From the NCBI RefSeq assembly GCF_042468235.1, contig NZ_CP170386.1, forward strand, positions 1,984,001 through 2,048,000: a stretch of DNA of 64,000 bases, written 5' to 3'. This stretch comes from Lonepinella sp042468235 (GTDB taxonomy: Bacteria > Pseudomonadota > Gammaproteobacteria > Enterobacterales > Pasteurellaceae). Below the pieces are notes generated by a model. It searched no databases and was not told where the DNA came from. It saw only the letters and a program-made list of their open reading frames with translations. Below are positions 29,397-37,975 of the stretch, one piece after another; the first letter of the stretch is position 1, and the number at the start of each line of letters is the position of its first letter. The position numbers were made by a program, and so were the translations under genes.

Positions 29397-31313
29397 CTAT
29401 TGTTTTGCTTTTTTAGCGGTAGCTTTTTTGGTTTTAGACAATGTCAATTTTACTTTATTGGCTTTTGCCCAGTCTTTTAAGCGAGTTAAAAATTCTTTAC
29501 CCATTGGGCTAGGATCACCCGTGAATAATTTTTGTAAGCCATTATTTTCAATAATATGACGGCGTAATTCTAAACGTTCTTGATGATTTTCAGCCAGACG
29601 AATAGCACGTTCAATATATTCATCAACTGTATTGGCAATTAACCATTCAGGTAAGCCTAAACGTTTAAATAAGCCCTCATCAATATGTTCATGTACTTCA
29701 GGACCTGTTTTACAAATACCGACTAGACCTAAAGTGACCATATCGATAATGCCGTTCGTATTGCCAAATGGGAATGGGTTCACCATCATATCGCAATTAT
29801 GCAAAATGCTGAGATATTGATGATATGGTGTGTGTTCGTGAGCAGTGGCAGAATTTCCCAAGTAGCTTTTAATAAAACGGACTACATAGGGATGGGTAAT
29901 ACCTGTTGACTGTCCTAGTGCAAAGTGAAAATGCACCTTGACTTTAGCACGATCACGAATGGCTTTTAATGCTTCAAGGAAATACGGATTTAATTTCATT
30001 GTCGTTGAAGCAATACCGATATTTACTACTTCTGGATTTTCGCGTAATTTATATTCTACTTTTTGCGGCGCTAAGGCAGACGGCACATACGGCAAGGCAT
30101 CTTTGGGTAAGCGTAACAATTTCTCGCTAAAGCATTGTTCTGAACCCACATAATCATCTTCCACGACGACATATTCAATAAAAGGCGAGTGAGTGGTCGC
30201 CGGATGTCCAAGCGCGATAGCTTGAATTGGGGCAAGACGAGTATTGCTGGCAAAAATAGGTAATAAATCCATACCAATACTTGGCATATATAACACTGCA
30301 GCACCATTATCTTGACAGATCTTTTTGAGAAAATTGAGTTTTTCGAAAATATTGTTGTCTTGTGCGATATGGAATTCATCAAAGACATCTCGTCCTAGCT
30401 GATCCACTGCATCATTTCCAACCCCGATAAGGTAAAATAATTCACGAGCGGCACGCATTGACGTAGAGTGGGTGCGGTAGATAGAGTGAGCAGAATGGAA
30501 ATGTTCAAGTAACACGACCATTACGGGTTTTCCATCCCGATAACCAATGTTACTGACATCACGATCTTGCCAACCGCTTTCTAATAAATGCTTACGTATT
30601 ACTGTATTTAAGGCATTTTTGACCCAATGCTTGTTAGCTGCAATGTCATAACTACAGTGCATATAAACATCATGGGAGATGCTACTCGGTAAATTATTCA
30701 AATTTGACAACTGTGCTAAATGTTCAGGGAACCATTGTAATATAGTGCTACGTTTGCTAAATGCCGCGGGTGTTCCAATAAAACGTGGCGATTGTAAAGC
30801 AAAACAAAGTGATGCACATAAATCACGATCCAGTTGCCATAAAGCATCTAAATTAATCGTTAAATTTGATTCTGGTAGATACATGATACAAAATTTAATC
30901 CAGGTTTCTTTTTTAGCCTCTAGCTGTATATTAGAAGAAGATTTATCTGGATTTAAGTTATAAGTTTGCAAAATATGATCTGCATTGATATAAGGAGATG
31001 AGGCAAAAATGAGATTAATCCAGCGTTGATAACAAAAGAATTTTAAGGCACCTGAATCAGAAATCATTAAGGCTTTATCTATAAATAATTGTGTTATGGC
31101 ATTCGCCATCCGTGTACAAAAATAGACAATACGATCTTGTGTTAATTCATTCTCTGATAACTGTTTTGGTAGATCAAACTCAATATCTTGAATACCACCG
31201 AAATTACTATCTAATTTATTTAAAATAGAAAGTAATATATTACAAGCTAATTCATATTTTTTCTCTGCAACAGCTTGTTCAAATTGTTCAACATTAGGTT
31301 TAATTTCTGGCAT
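29397..31313 (-). CDS. ngt: HMW1C-like cytoplasmic N-glycosyltransferase (GT41)
   Basis: A 638-residue relative of A. pleuropneumoniae NGT and H. influenzae HMW1C, cytosolic GT41 enzymes that attach glucose from UDP-glucose to Asn in N-X-S/T sequons of adhesins. The residues I recall as important in the A. pleuropneumoniae enzyme are all present, shifted by one: H271, H276 (EHFHSAHSIYRTHST), K440 (IASTTMKLNP), Q468 (HFALGQSTG) and D524 (NGIIDMVTLG). The N-terminal all-alpha domain (about 1-240) and GT-B fold follow the family. An unusual Lys-rich tail (about 619-638) extends past the normal end. It starts 9 bp after rimO. The alpha-glucosyltransferase partner (agt) of A. pleuropneumoniae is not present next to it. 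Confidence 0.9.
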   Translation of the reverse strand: MPEIKPNVEQFEQAVAEKKYELACNILLSILNKLDSNFGGIQDIEFDLPKQLSENELTQDRIVYFCTRMANAITQLFIDKALMISDSGALKFFCYQRWINLIFASSPYINADHILQTYNLNPDKSSSNIQLEAKKETWIKFCIMYLPESNLTINLDALWQLDRDLCASLCFALQSPRFIGTPAAFSKRSTILQWFPEHLAQLSNLNNLPSSISHDVYMHCSYDIAANKHWVKNALNTVIRKHLLESGWQDRDVSNIGYRDGKPVMVVLLEHFHSAHSIYRTHSTSMRAARELFYLIGVGNDAVDQLGRDVFDEFHIAQDNNIFEKLNFLKKICQDNGAAVLYMPSIGMDLLPIFASNTRLAPIQAIALGHPATTHSPFIEYVVVEDDYVGSEQCFSEKLLRLPKDALPYVPSALAPQKVEYKLRENPEVVNIGIASTTMKLNPYFLEALKAIRDRAKVKVHFHFALGQSTGITHPYVVRFIKSYLGNSATAHEHTPYHQYLSILHNCDMMVNPFPFGNTNGIIDMVTLGLVGICKTGPEVHEHIDEGLFKRLGLPEWLIANTVDEYIERAIRLAENHQERLELRRHIIENNGLQKLFTGDPSPMGKEFLTRLKDWAKANKVKLTLSKTKKATAKKAKQ

Positions 31314-31322
31314 ATACTTCCC

Positions 31323-32657
31323 CTAACAAGTTCCCCATAAATCATATTCATCTGCGTGACTAATCGTTACTGAAATAATATCACCAATTTGCACCGCACT
31401 TTGGCTGACATTATCCACATAAACCACCCCGTCAATTTCAGGTGCATCAGCCATTGAGCGACCGATAATCCCGTCTTCATCTATTTCATCAACAATGACC
31501 GCTAATGTTTTCCCTATTTTTTGCTGTAATCGTTGGGCTGAAATTTGTTGCTGTAATTCCATAAAACGTTGGAATCGTTGTTCTTTTATTTCTTCTGGTA
31601 CTTGATTTGGCATATCTGTTGCGGTTGCCCCATCTACAGGGCTAAATTTAAAGCAACCGACTCGATCAAGTTGAGCTTCGGTTAGAAAATCCAACAAGAG
31701 CTGAAAATCTTCTGCGGTTTCCCCTGGGAAACCCACAATAAAAGTAGAACGTAATGTCAATTCAGGGCAGACTTCACGCCATTTCTTGATACGTTCTAAA
31801 ATACGTTCCACCGAACCAGGGCGTTTCATTAATTTAAGAATTTTTGGGCTGGCATGTTGTAATGGAATATCCAAATACGGCAAAATTTTGCCCGCTGCCA
31901 TTAAAGGAATTAATTCATCCACGTGCGGATAAGGATACACATAATGTAAACGTACCCACACTTTCAAGCTGGCTAACATCTGGCAAAGTGTGATCAGATT
32001 ATTTTTAATCGGCATGCCATTCCAGAATACGGTTTTATTTTGGTTCTCTTTGCTTTGATCGAGAGAATAAGCCGAAGTATCCTGTGACACCACCAACAAT
32101 TCTTTTACCCCTGAATCCACTAAACGTTTGGCTTCATCTAAGATTTGGGTAATTGGGCGGCTATCCAAATCACCTCGCATAGACGGAATAATACAGAAAG
32201 TACATTTATGATCGCAACCTTCAGAAATTTTCAAATACGCATAATGTTTCGGGGTGAGTTTCACGCCTTGACTTGGCACAAGGCTGACATAAGGATTATC
32301 TTCAGGTTTTGGTACATATTTATGCACATTTTCCATCACCGCTTCATAGCTATGTGGTCCAGTAATTTCTAGCACTTTGGGGTGAACTTCACGAATTTTA
32401 TCTTCTTTCGCCCCTAAGCAACCCGTTACTAACACGCGACCATTAGCTTCTAACGCTTCACCGATAGCTTCCAATGACTCTTGCACGGCACTATCAATAA
32501 ATCCGCAGGTATTAACAATCACTAAATCAGCATTTTCATAAGTAGGGATAATATTGTAACCGTCAGTACGTAACTCGGTAAGAATTCGCTCGGAATCGAC
32601 TAAATTTTTCGGACAACCAAGGCTAACAAAGCCAATATTGGGTGTTTTTGATGACAT
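31323..32657 (-). CDS. rimO: Ribosomal protein S12 methylthiotransferase RimO
   Basis: RimO (444 residues) is a radical-SAM enzyme that adds a methylthio group to Asp89 (E. coli numbering) of ribosomal protein S12. Domains in order: N-terminal UPF0004 with the auxiliary cluster cysteines (SLGCPKNLVDSE, VNTCGFI, TGCLGAKE), the radical-SAM CxxxCxxC motif in GCDHKCTFCIIP (about 150-161) and a C-terminal TRAM domain. I took the ATG at 32657 (MSSKTPNIGF); the frame runs further upstream without homology. It forms a two-gene unit with ngt, an association also known from A. pleuropneumoniae. An uptake signal is in the 3' coding end. Confidence 0.95.
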   Translation of the reverse strand: MSSKTPNIGFVSLGCPKNLVDSERILTELRTDGYNIIPTYENADLVIVNTCGFIDSAVQESLEAIGEALEANGRVLVTGCLGAKEDKIREVHPKVLEITGPHSYEAVMENVHKYVPKPEDNPYVSLVPSQGVKLTPKHYAYLKISEGCDHKCTFCIIPSMRGDLDSRPITQILDEAKRLVDSGVKELLVVSQDTSAYSLDQSKENQNKTVFWNGMPIKNNLITLCQMLASLKVWVRLHYVYPYPHVDELIPLMAAGKILPYLDIPLQHASPKILKLMKRPGSVERILERIKKWREVCPELTLRSTFIVGFPGETAEDFQLLLDFLTEAQLDRVGCFKFSPVDGATATDMPNQVPEEIKEQRFQRFMELQQQISAQRLQQKIGKTLAVIVDEIDEDGIIGRSMADAPEIDGVVYVDNVSQSAVQIGDIISVTISHADEYDLWGTC

Positions 32658-32764
32658 AGATAATCTTAAAATAGGGTAAAAAATTTGGACGTATTGTACA
32701 AAAGTTTTAATCGAAAGGCGACAATATAAGCGTAAATATTTCGTAAAGTTTATGAATTTTTCGA

Positions 32765-32806
32765 AAAAAATACCGCACTTTGATAGCAAAGTACGGCATT
32801 TTTCTC
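32765..32806 (-). terminator. slyD terminator, degenerate uptake-signal pair
   Basis: AAATACCGCACTTTG and CAAAGTACGGCATTT pair over 15 positions with two wobble-type mismatches. On the minus strand a T-run follows. It ends slyD before rimO. Confidence 0.65.
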
Positions 32807-32809
32807 AAA

Positions 32810-33412
32810 TTAATGATGGTGATGACCACATCCACAACCATCGTGGCTGTGTTCTTCTTCGTGATCATGATGGTGATGATGACTGCCACAACCACAACCA
32901 TGACCTTCTTCATCGGAATCATGGTGATGACCACCACAACAACCGCCTTCTGAATGAATATGACCGTGGGCAATTTCTTCTAATGTCGCTTCACGTGTTG
33001 CCACCACTTCCACCGTGAAATGCAATTCTTGACCCGCTAACATGTGATTGCCGTCAACCACCACATCAGTTTCACCCACTTCGGTAATCACTACGGGCAA
33101 AGGACCCATATCCGTATCTGCAATAAAACGCATGCCGACAGCTAATTCATCTACGCCTTGGAATACATCTTTTGGTACACGTTGCACCATATTTTCATTG
33201 TATTCGCCATAACCTTCTTCAGGTTTTATACGTACTTCAAATTTATCACCAACGTCTTTGCCCTCTAACGCATTTTCTAAACCAATGACTAAATTATTAT
33301 GACCTTGTAAATAGTCTAATGGTTGATTTGCAGGTGCTTCATCCACTAATACACCGTCTTCGGTGCGTACTTGATAAGCAATGCTTACCACCACATTTTT
33401 TGCTACTTTCAT
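32810..33412 (-). CDS. slyD: FKBP-type peptidyl-prolyl isomerase SlyD
   Basis: SlyD (200 residues) is a cytosolic proline isomerase and chaperone with a metal-binding tail that supports nickel delivery to hydrogenase in E. coli. The FKBP domain with its IF insert covers about 1-150 (VSIAYQVRTEDGVLVDEA, PLDYLQGHNNLVIGLE, HFTVEVVATREAT). The C-terminal 45 residues are a His/Cys/Asp/Glu-rich low-complexity tail with CCGGHHH, CGCGSHHHHH and CGCGHHHH blocks. I chose the ATG at 33412 with GGAG 6-7 nt upstream; a TTG at 33424 would take the SD into the coding region. It follows rraB by 57 bp. Confidence 0.94.
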   Translation of the reverse strand: MKVAKNVVVSIAYQVRTEDGVLVDEAPANQPLDYLQGHNNLVIGLENALEGKDVGDKFEVRIKPEEGYGEYNENMVQRVPKDVFQGVDELAVGMRFIADTDMGPLPVVITEVGETDVVVDGNHMLAGQELHFTVEVVATREATLEEIAHGHIHSEGGCCGGHHHDSDEEGHGCGCGSHHHHHDHEEEHSHDGCGCGHHHH

Positions 33413-33469
33413 TTTTTTCTCCAATCTAAAAAGGAGGTCATTTTATAGTAAATCTATGTAAATAGCTAA

Positions 33470-33895
33470 TTATTCATCTTCATCATCAGGATTATCTTCG
33501 AAAAATTCGCCGTCATCGCCATATTCATCATCTTCTGCATTGGGATCTTCAAAATAGGTGCCCCAACCATCATAAATTCCGCCATGTTTAGCCACTAACG
33601 GAACAATTTCTTTTTGTTGTGCATCAATAATTTCAGGCTTTAGTTCCACTTCCGCAATAATATCAAAACAGAACAATAATTTGCCGTTATCGTCTTCCAA
33701 TTCTTCTGCTTCCGATACTTCATAACCTGCTTTGAACGCATCCACCGCAATTTTTTCTAATTTTTCAAAATCATAGTGCGCAATGTGATGCTCAATAATA
33801 TAAAGTGCATTGGGATCGCTGCCATCATTGAATAAATCTGCAATAATTTCACGGGTTTCCGCTTGGAGTTCCGCTGGGGTTGGGTGAGTTGCCAT
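33470..33895 (-). CDS. rraB: Regulator of ribonuclease E activity B
   Basis: RraB (141 residues) binds and inhibits RNase E at a site distinct from RraA, changing degradosome make-up. Family-typical stretches are DGSDPNALYIIEHHI (about 24-38), AFKAGYEVSEAEELE and YDGWGTYFEDPNAEDDE near the acidic C-terminus. The start has a short upstream AGGAC-like SD. It probably leads the transcript that includes slyD. Together with rraA this window encodes both known RNase E protein inhibitors, though 30 kb apart. Confidence 0.93.
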   Translation of the reverse strand: MATHPTPAELQAETREIIADLFNDGSDPNALYIIEHHIAHYDFEKLEKIAVDAFKAGYEVSEAEELEDDNGKLLFCFDIIAEVELKPEIIDAQQKEIVPLVAKHGGIYDGWGTYFEDPNAEDDEYGDDGEFFEDNPDDEDE

Positions 33896-33956
33896 AATGT
33901 TTGTCCTATAAAGATAAATAATTTGGGTATTTTAGCATAGAAATAGGCGAAATAAC

Positions 33957-34002
33957 CCTGCACTTGCGTACAGGATTCGTCAGGGTAACGATGCTCCGCA
34001 TC
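33957..34002 (+). repeat. Two-hairpin dispersed element, copy B
   Basis: Hairpin 2: CCTGCAC, loop TTGC, GTACAGG (33957-33974, one wobble). Spacer ATTCGTCAGGGTAACG. Hairpin 1: GATGC, loop TCC, GCATC. It faces copy C with about 14 bp between. Confidence 0.65.
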
Positions 34003-34016
34003 TGGAGTGGATTAAA

Positions 34017-34062
34017 CCACAGCGTGGCGTGACCATGCTTAACCCCGTACGTGAGTACGGGG
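34017..34062 (-). repeat. Two-hairpin dispersed element, copy C
   Basis: On the minus strand: hairpin 2 CCCCGTAC, loop TCAC, GTACGGGG (perfect 8 bp), spacer TTAAGCATGGTCACG, hairpin 1 CCAC, loop GCT, GTGG. It ends 2 bp from the yheS stop codon, so it could also mark the yheS 3' end, although no T-run follows. Confidence 0.65.
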
Positions 34063-34064
34063 GA

Positions 34065-35987
34065 TCACCCATAACTTTCCAATTTCTCTTGCACACCTAA
34101 CCAATCCATTTCAATCGTTTCCAACTGCTTTTTCACATTCACCTGTTCCGCCAAAACCGCGGTTAATTTTTCTTTATTTTCTGGCGAATACAGATCATTG
34201 TGGGAAAGTTGCTGTTCAATCTCTACCAACTGATCTGACAGTTTTTCCATTTGGCTTTCCAGTTGGCTAATTTTTTTGCGTAGTGGAGCGGTTTGTTGAC
34301 GTAGTTCGGCTTCTCGGCGTTTTTGATCTTTTCTGTTTTGTTGGGAATTTTCAGAAACTTCGCTAGTTTGTACCGCACTTTTATTTAACTCTTTGCGTTC
34401 TTGGGCGTTGATCTCATTTAGCCATTTGGCGTAATCGTCTAAATCACCGCTAAATTCTTCCACTTGCTTATCGTGGACTAAATAAAATTCTTCCACCGTG
34501 TTACGCAATAAATGGCGGTCGTGCGACACCACAACCAGTGAGCCTTGATAATCCACTAACGCTTCGGTTAAGGCTTGTCGCATGTCTAAATCTAAATGGT
34601 TGGTAGGTTCGTCTAATAGCAATAAATTCGGGCGTTGCCACACAATTAATGCCAGCACTAATCGGGCTTTTTCGCCGCCTGAAAAGGTGTTGACGGGTTC
34701 GCTGACTTTGTCGCCGTGAAAGGCAAAACTGCCTAAATAATTGCGACAGTCTTGCTCGGTGAGTTTGTCATCTAATTTTTGTAAATGCCACAGGGCGGAT
34801 TCTTCCGCTCGTAAGGTGTCTAATTGATGTTGAGCGAAATAGCCTAATTGTACGCCTTTTGCCAGTTGCACGTTGCCTGAAAGGGCGGTGAGTTCACCTG
34901 CCAATAATTTAATTAGCGTGGATTTCCCTGCTCCATTTTTGCCGAGTAAACCAATTCTTGAACCAGGAACAAGGTTGAGTTTAATTTTTTGCAAAATTTC
35001 CACCGCACTTTCGCCAACCCCATAGCCAGCGGAGGCTTTGTCAATCATCACTAGCGGATTAGGCAATGACAGCGGTTCACGAAAAGCAAAGGTAAAGGGA
35101 TTATCCACGTGAGCTGGGGCAATTTTCTCCATGCGTTCAAGGGCTTTCATCCGACTTTGAGCCTGTTTGGCTTTAGTCGCTTTGGCTTTGAAACGGTCGA
35201 TATAACTTTGTAAATGGGCGATTTTATCCTGTTGTTGACGGAAAAGTGCGGTTTGTTGTGAGAGTTTTTCCGCTCGTTGTAGTTCAAAACTTGAATAGTC
35301 GCCCGTGTATTCGTTGAGTTTCTGTTGTTCAATATGCAAAATTTTATTCACGATAGGATCGAGAAAATCACGGTCGTGGGAAATCAATAATAGTGTGCCT
35401 TGATATTGGGTCAACCAGCGTTCGAGCCAAATCACCGCATCTAAATCTAGGTGGTTGGTGGGTTCGTCTAACAACAGTAAATCGGACGGGCATAACAAGG
35501 CTTGTGCCAAATTCAACCGCATACGCCAACCGCCCGAAAAGGCTTTCACAGGACGTTGTAGTTCATCTTGTGAAAAACCTAAACCGTGTAATAGGGCGGA
35601 AGCTCTTGATTGAATTGTCCACGCATCAATATTATCCAGTTGGGCGTGAATATGGGCAATGGCATTGCCGTCATTTTGTTGATTGGCTTGTACTAATGCT
35701 TGTTGTAATTGGCAATAAATACGATCACCTTGAATGACATAATCTAAAGCGGAAATCTCCAACGCCGGGGTTTCTTGATTGACCCAAGATACCGCCCAGT
35801 TGGTTGGATAACTTACATTTCCGCTTTCCGGTGACATTTCTTTTTTTAACAAAGCGAATAATGAGGATTTACCGCAACCGTTTTTGCCCACTAAGCCAAC
35901 TTTTTGTTTGGGATTAATGGTGGCAGTGGCGTTTTCAAGCAGTAAAGTTTGTCCACGTTTTAAAGATAAATTTGAGAATATGATCAT
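34065..35987 (-). CDS. yheS: ABC-F family ATPase YheS
   Basis: A 640-residue cytosolic ABC-F protein, two ATPase cassettes without membrane domains, that acts on ribosomes; YheS is one of four E. coli ABC-F factors and has been linked to relief of stalled translation. Cassette 1: Walker A GKNGCGKSS (about 34-42), signature FSGGWRMRL, Walker B LLLLDEPTNHLDLD. Then the P-site tRNA interaction motif linker (about 240-290). Cassette 2: GKNGAGKST, FSGGEKARL, LLLLDEPTNHLDLD. A C-terminal coiled coil occupies about 545-620. Nearly full-length similarity to E. coli YheS (637) is what I rely on. Divergent from the marC-type gene. Confidence 0.93.
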   Translation of the reverse strand: MIIFSNLSLKRGQTLLLENATATINPKQKVGLVGKNGCGKSSLFALLKKEMSPESGNVSYPTNWAVSWVNQETPALEISALDYVIQGDRIYCQLQQALVQANQQNDGNAIAHIHAQLDNIDAWTIQSRASALLHGLGFSQDELQRPVKAFSGGWRMRLNLAQALLCPSDLLLLDEPTNHLDLDAVIWLERWLTQYQGTLLLISHDRDFLDPIVNKILHIEQQKLNEYTGDYSSFELQRAEKLSQQTALFRQQQDKIAHLQSYIDRFKAKATKAKQAQSRMKALERMEKIAPAHVDNPFTFAFREPLSLPNPLVMIDKASAGYGVGESAVEILQKIKLNLVPGSRIGLLGKNGAGKSTLIKLLAGELTALSGNVQLAKGVQLGYFAQHQLDTLRAEESALWHLQKLDDKLTEQDCRNYLGSFAFHGDKVSEPVNTFSGGEKARLVLALIVWQRPNLLLLDEPTNHLDLDMRQALTEALVDYQGSLVVVSHDRHLLRNTVEEFYLVHDKQVEEFSGDLDDYAKWLNEINAQERKELNKSAVQTSEVSENSQQNRKDQKRREAELRQQTAPLRKKISQLESQMEKLSDQLVEIEQQLSHNDLYSPENKEKLTAVLAEQVNVKKQLETIEMDWLGVQEKLESYG

Positions 35988-36044
35988 TTTTTATGGTATA
36001 TTTTTTAAAGTTTCCCTATTTTCCTGTTTTTTAAAGGTTTTGCA

Positions 36045-36674
36045 ATGTTTGATTCGTTAATTGTTCAATTTGTGGTACTTTGGGCAGTCATTGATCCCAT
36101 CGGTTCTATTCCGGTTTATTTAACTAAAACGAGCCGTTTATCTTTAGAGGATCGCCGTAAGGTAGCGTTAAAAGCAGTACTGATTGCGACGGGTATTTTG
36201 TTATTTTTCTTAATTGCTGCTCAAGGCTTATTTGAAGCGATGCAAATTCCCCTTGCGGCGTTTCAAATCGCCGGAGGATTAGTGCTATTTTTATTTGCAT
36301 TAACCATGATTTTTGGTGAAGGCAAGCCTGAACATGAAATGAAAATGACATCAAACCTAAGCGAACTTGCTGTTTATCCATTAGCCGTGCCTTCAATTGC
36401 CTCTCCCGGTGCCATGATGGCAATTGTGTTATTAACCGATAATCACCGTTTTAGTTTTTCTGCTCAGGTGATTACTACCTTTATTATGCTTGCCGTGTTG
36501 TTAATTACTTATTTATTATTATTAGTGGCGAACCGCGTGCAATATTTGATTGGCAATACTGGAGCGTCGGTGATTAGTCGAGTCATGGGATTAATTTTAG
36601 CTGCGGTGGCAGTCAATAATGTATTAGTCGGCATTCAAGAATTTTTTATGACAGGCGGCATCAATTTAAGTTAA
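36045..36674 (+). CDS. MarC/YhgN-family integral membrane protein
   Basis: A 209-residue inner-membrane protein of the MarC family (UPF0056) with six predicted helices. Typical phrases are WAVIDPIGSIPVYL (about 14-27), FQIAGGLVLFLFALTMIFG (about 74-92) and PLAVPSIASPGAM (about 111-123). The family name comes from the mar locus, but a role in drug resistance has not held up, and the transport substrate is unknown. SD AAAGG precedes the ATG by 8 nt. The next gene (DUF5718-like) starts 24 bp after its stop in the same direction. Confidence 0.85.
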   Translation: MFDSLIVQFVVLWAVIDPIGSIPVYLTKTSRLSLEDRRKVALKAVLIATGILLFFLIAAQGLFEAMQIPLAAFQIAGGLVLFLFALTMIFGEGKPEHEMKMTSNLSELAVYPLAVPSIASPGAMMAIVLLTDNHRFSFSAQVITTFIMLAVLLITYLLLLVANRVQYLIGNTGASVISRVMGLILAAVAVNNVLVGIQEFFMTGGINLS

Positions 36675-36698
36675 TCATTTTATTAGAAAGGGAACATT

Positions 36699-37538
36699 AT
36701 GTTAGACAACAATTTTATGGGTTTAGGTGTGGCGGGTAATTTTGCTGGTCATTTAGAACAGGCGGGTGAAGCGGCTGATTTTGTTAAAGTTAAAACAGAA
36801 GAAGCTGTGCAACCGAAAGCGATTTTTCCCTTTTATGTGCCTAGCCAACAGTTAAATGAAAATGAACGCTTTTTGTCCGTTTATCCACTTTCCCACGACC
36901 GTTTGCAATTTCCACAAAACGCCGATAATTTACAGATTGAACCTGAAATTGCGTTGATTTGTGAGATTCAATACGATAAAACATCACAAAAAGTGACCGC
37001 ACTTTTACCTACTCATTTTGCTGCTTATAACGATTGTTCTATTCGTCGCCCAAATGCACGTAAAATTTGTGAAAAGAAAAATTGGGGAGCGGATTCCAAA
37101 GGTCTGTCAGCTAACTGGATTGCCTTAGATGGTTTTGAGCGAGGGAGTAATATTGATGATTATCGTATTGCCTGTTTTCATAAACGTGATGGCGAATTAA
37201 CCGAATACGGTATTGATAGTCCAGCAGTGGGTTACAGTTATTTTCATCAAAAATTATTGTGTTGGATGGTAGATAAAATGAATTCTCAGCCTGATCAAGA
37301 TCCGATGAATAATATTGCCAACCTATTGAAACAGGCAAATTATCCGACTAAAGCCGTGATAAGTATTGGTGCTACTCGTTACACTGAATTTGGCGAAAAA
37401 AATTTCTTGCAAATAGGCGATATTAGTATAGTGGTGGTGTATAACGGTAAAACCTATTCCCATGAGCAAATTGCACAAATGGCAGAGCATGCGTGCTTTG
37501 CGGATGATATTTCAGCGTTGGTGCAAAAAGTGATTTAA
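36699..37538 (+). CDS. Conserved protein of unknown function (DUF5718-like)
   Basis: 279 residues with no signal peptide or membrane segment, so cytosolic. I recall the opening NFMGLGVAGNFAGHLEQAGEA as the mark of a family listed as DUF5718 in epsilon- and gammaproteobacteria; I cannot confirm it here. Beyond that, EPEIALICEIQYD (about 86-98) and SIGATRYTEFGEKNFLQIGD (about 223-242) look vaguely like the fumarylacetoacetate-hydrolase fold with acidic metal ligands, a weak impression only. SD AAAGGGAA precedes ATG. It lies between a marC-type gene and oadGAB, 147 bp upstream of oadG with a CRP/FNR-like site between, so it is probably not in the oad operon. Confidence 0.6.
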   Translation: MLDNNFMGLGVAGNFAGHLEQAGEAADFVKVKTEEAVQPKAIFPFYVPSQQLNENERFLSVYPLSHDRLQFPQNADNLQIEPEIALICEIQYDKTSQKVTALLPTHFAAYNDCSIRRPNARKICEKKNWGADSKGLSANWIALDGFERGSNIDDYRIACFHKRDGELTEYGIDSPAVGYSYFHQKLLCWMVDKMNSQPDQDPMNNIANLLKQANYPTKAVISIGATRYTEFGEKNFLQIGDISIVVVYNGKTYSHEQIAQMAEHACFADDISALVQKVI

Positions 37539-37608
37539 GTTTTCACAATAATAAAATGATGTGTATTGCCATTTTTTATTAGATAAAGATAATATAAGTT
37601 GCTTGTTT

Positions 37609-37624
37609 TGTGATCTCTATCAAA
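37609..37624 (+). promoter_or_regulatory. CRP/FNR-hybrid site upstream of oadG
   Basis: TGTGATCTCTATCAAA. The left half TGTGAT is a CRP half-site and the right half ATCAAA is an FNR half-site, with the correct 4-bp core. It lies 61 bp upstream of the oadG start. The same 16-mer with one base changed is found between dcuB and aspA (55255). Confidence 0.6.
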
Positions 37625-37684
37625 GATTTTATTTTGATTACGCCGTAAGATAATAATGTTCTACCTAATATAAGGATTATTAAT

Positions 37685-37957
37685 ATGACCCCAGCAGAAC
37701 TCTTTGGTGAAGGTATCAATCTGATGTTGTCAGGTATGGGTTTTGTGTTGGTCTTTTTGCTCATTTTAATTTGGGCGATTGGACTAATGTCAAAACTGAT
37801 TAATCAATATTTTCCTGAACCCGTCGTTGTTCCTAAAAATGTTTCAAAAAACGTGCCAAATTCAACCGCACTTCAGCCTGTCAGTAACGATTTAGATCGT
37901 TTACGTCCAGTGATCGTGGCAGCCATTGCACATCATCGTGCGACACATTCAAATTAA
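37685..37957 (+). CDS. oadG: Oxaloacetate decarboxylase gamma subunit
   Basis: OadG (90 residues) is the small membrane-anchored subunit that holds the OadA-OadB complex together and binds zinc through its C-terminus in the Na+-pumping oxaloacetate decarboxylase. It has an N-terminal amphipathic start (PAELFGEGINLMLSGMGFV), one membrane helix (about 15-38) and a soluble tail ending in LRPVIVAAIAHHRATH, where the His residues could bind metal. SD AAGGA precedes the ATG. The usual order gamma-alpha-beta follows, with gaps of 18 and 12 bp. Confidence 0.92.
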   Translation: MTPAELFGEGINLMLSGMGFVLVFLLILIWAIGLMSKLINQYFPEPVVVPKNVSKNVPNSTALQPVSNDLDRLRPVIVAAIAHHRATHSN

Positions 37958-37975
37958 TGAAAGAAGGATTTTATT

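Noticed and set aside
32707..33018. His/Asp-rich ORFs on both strands over the slyD tail
   Set aside because: They are other-frame readings of the His/Cys-rich metal-binding tail of slyD.
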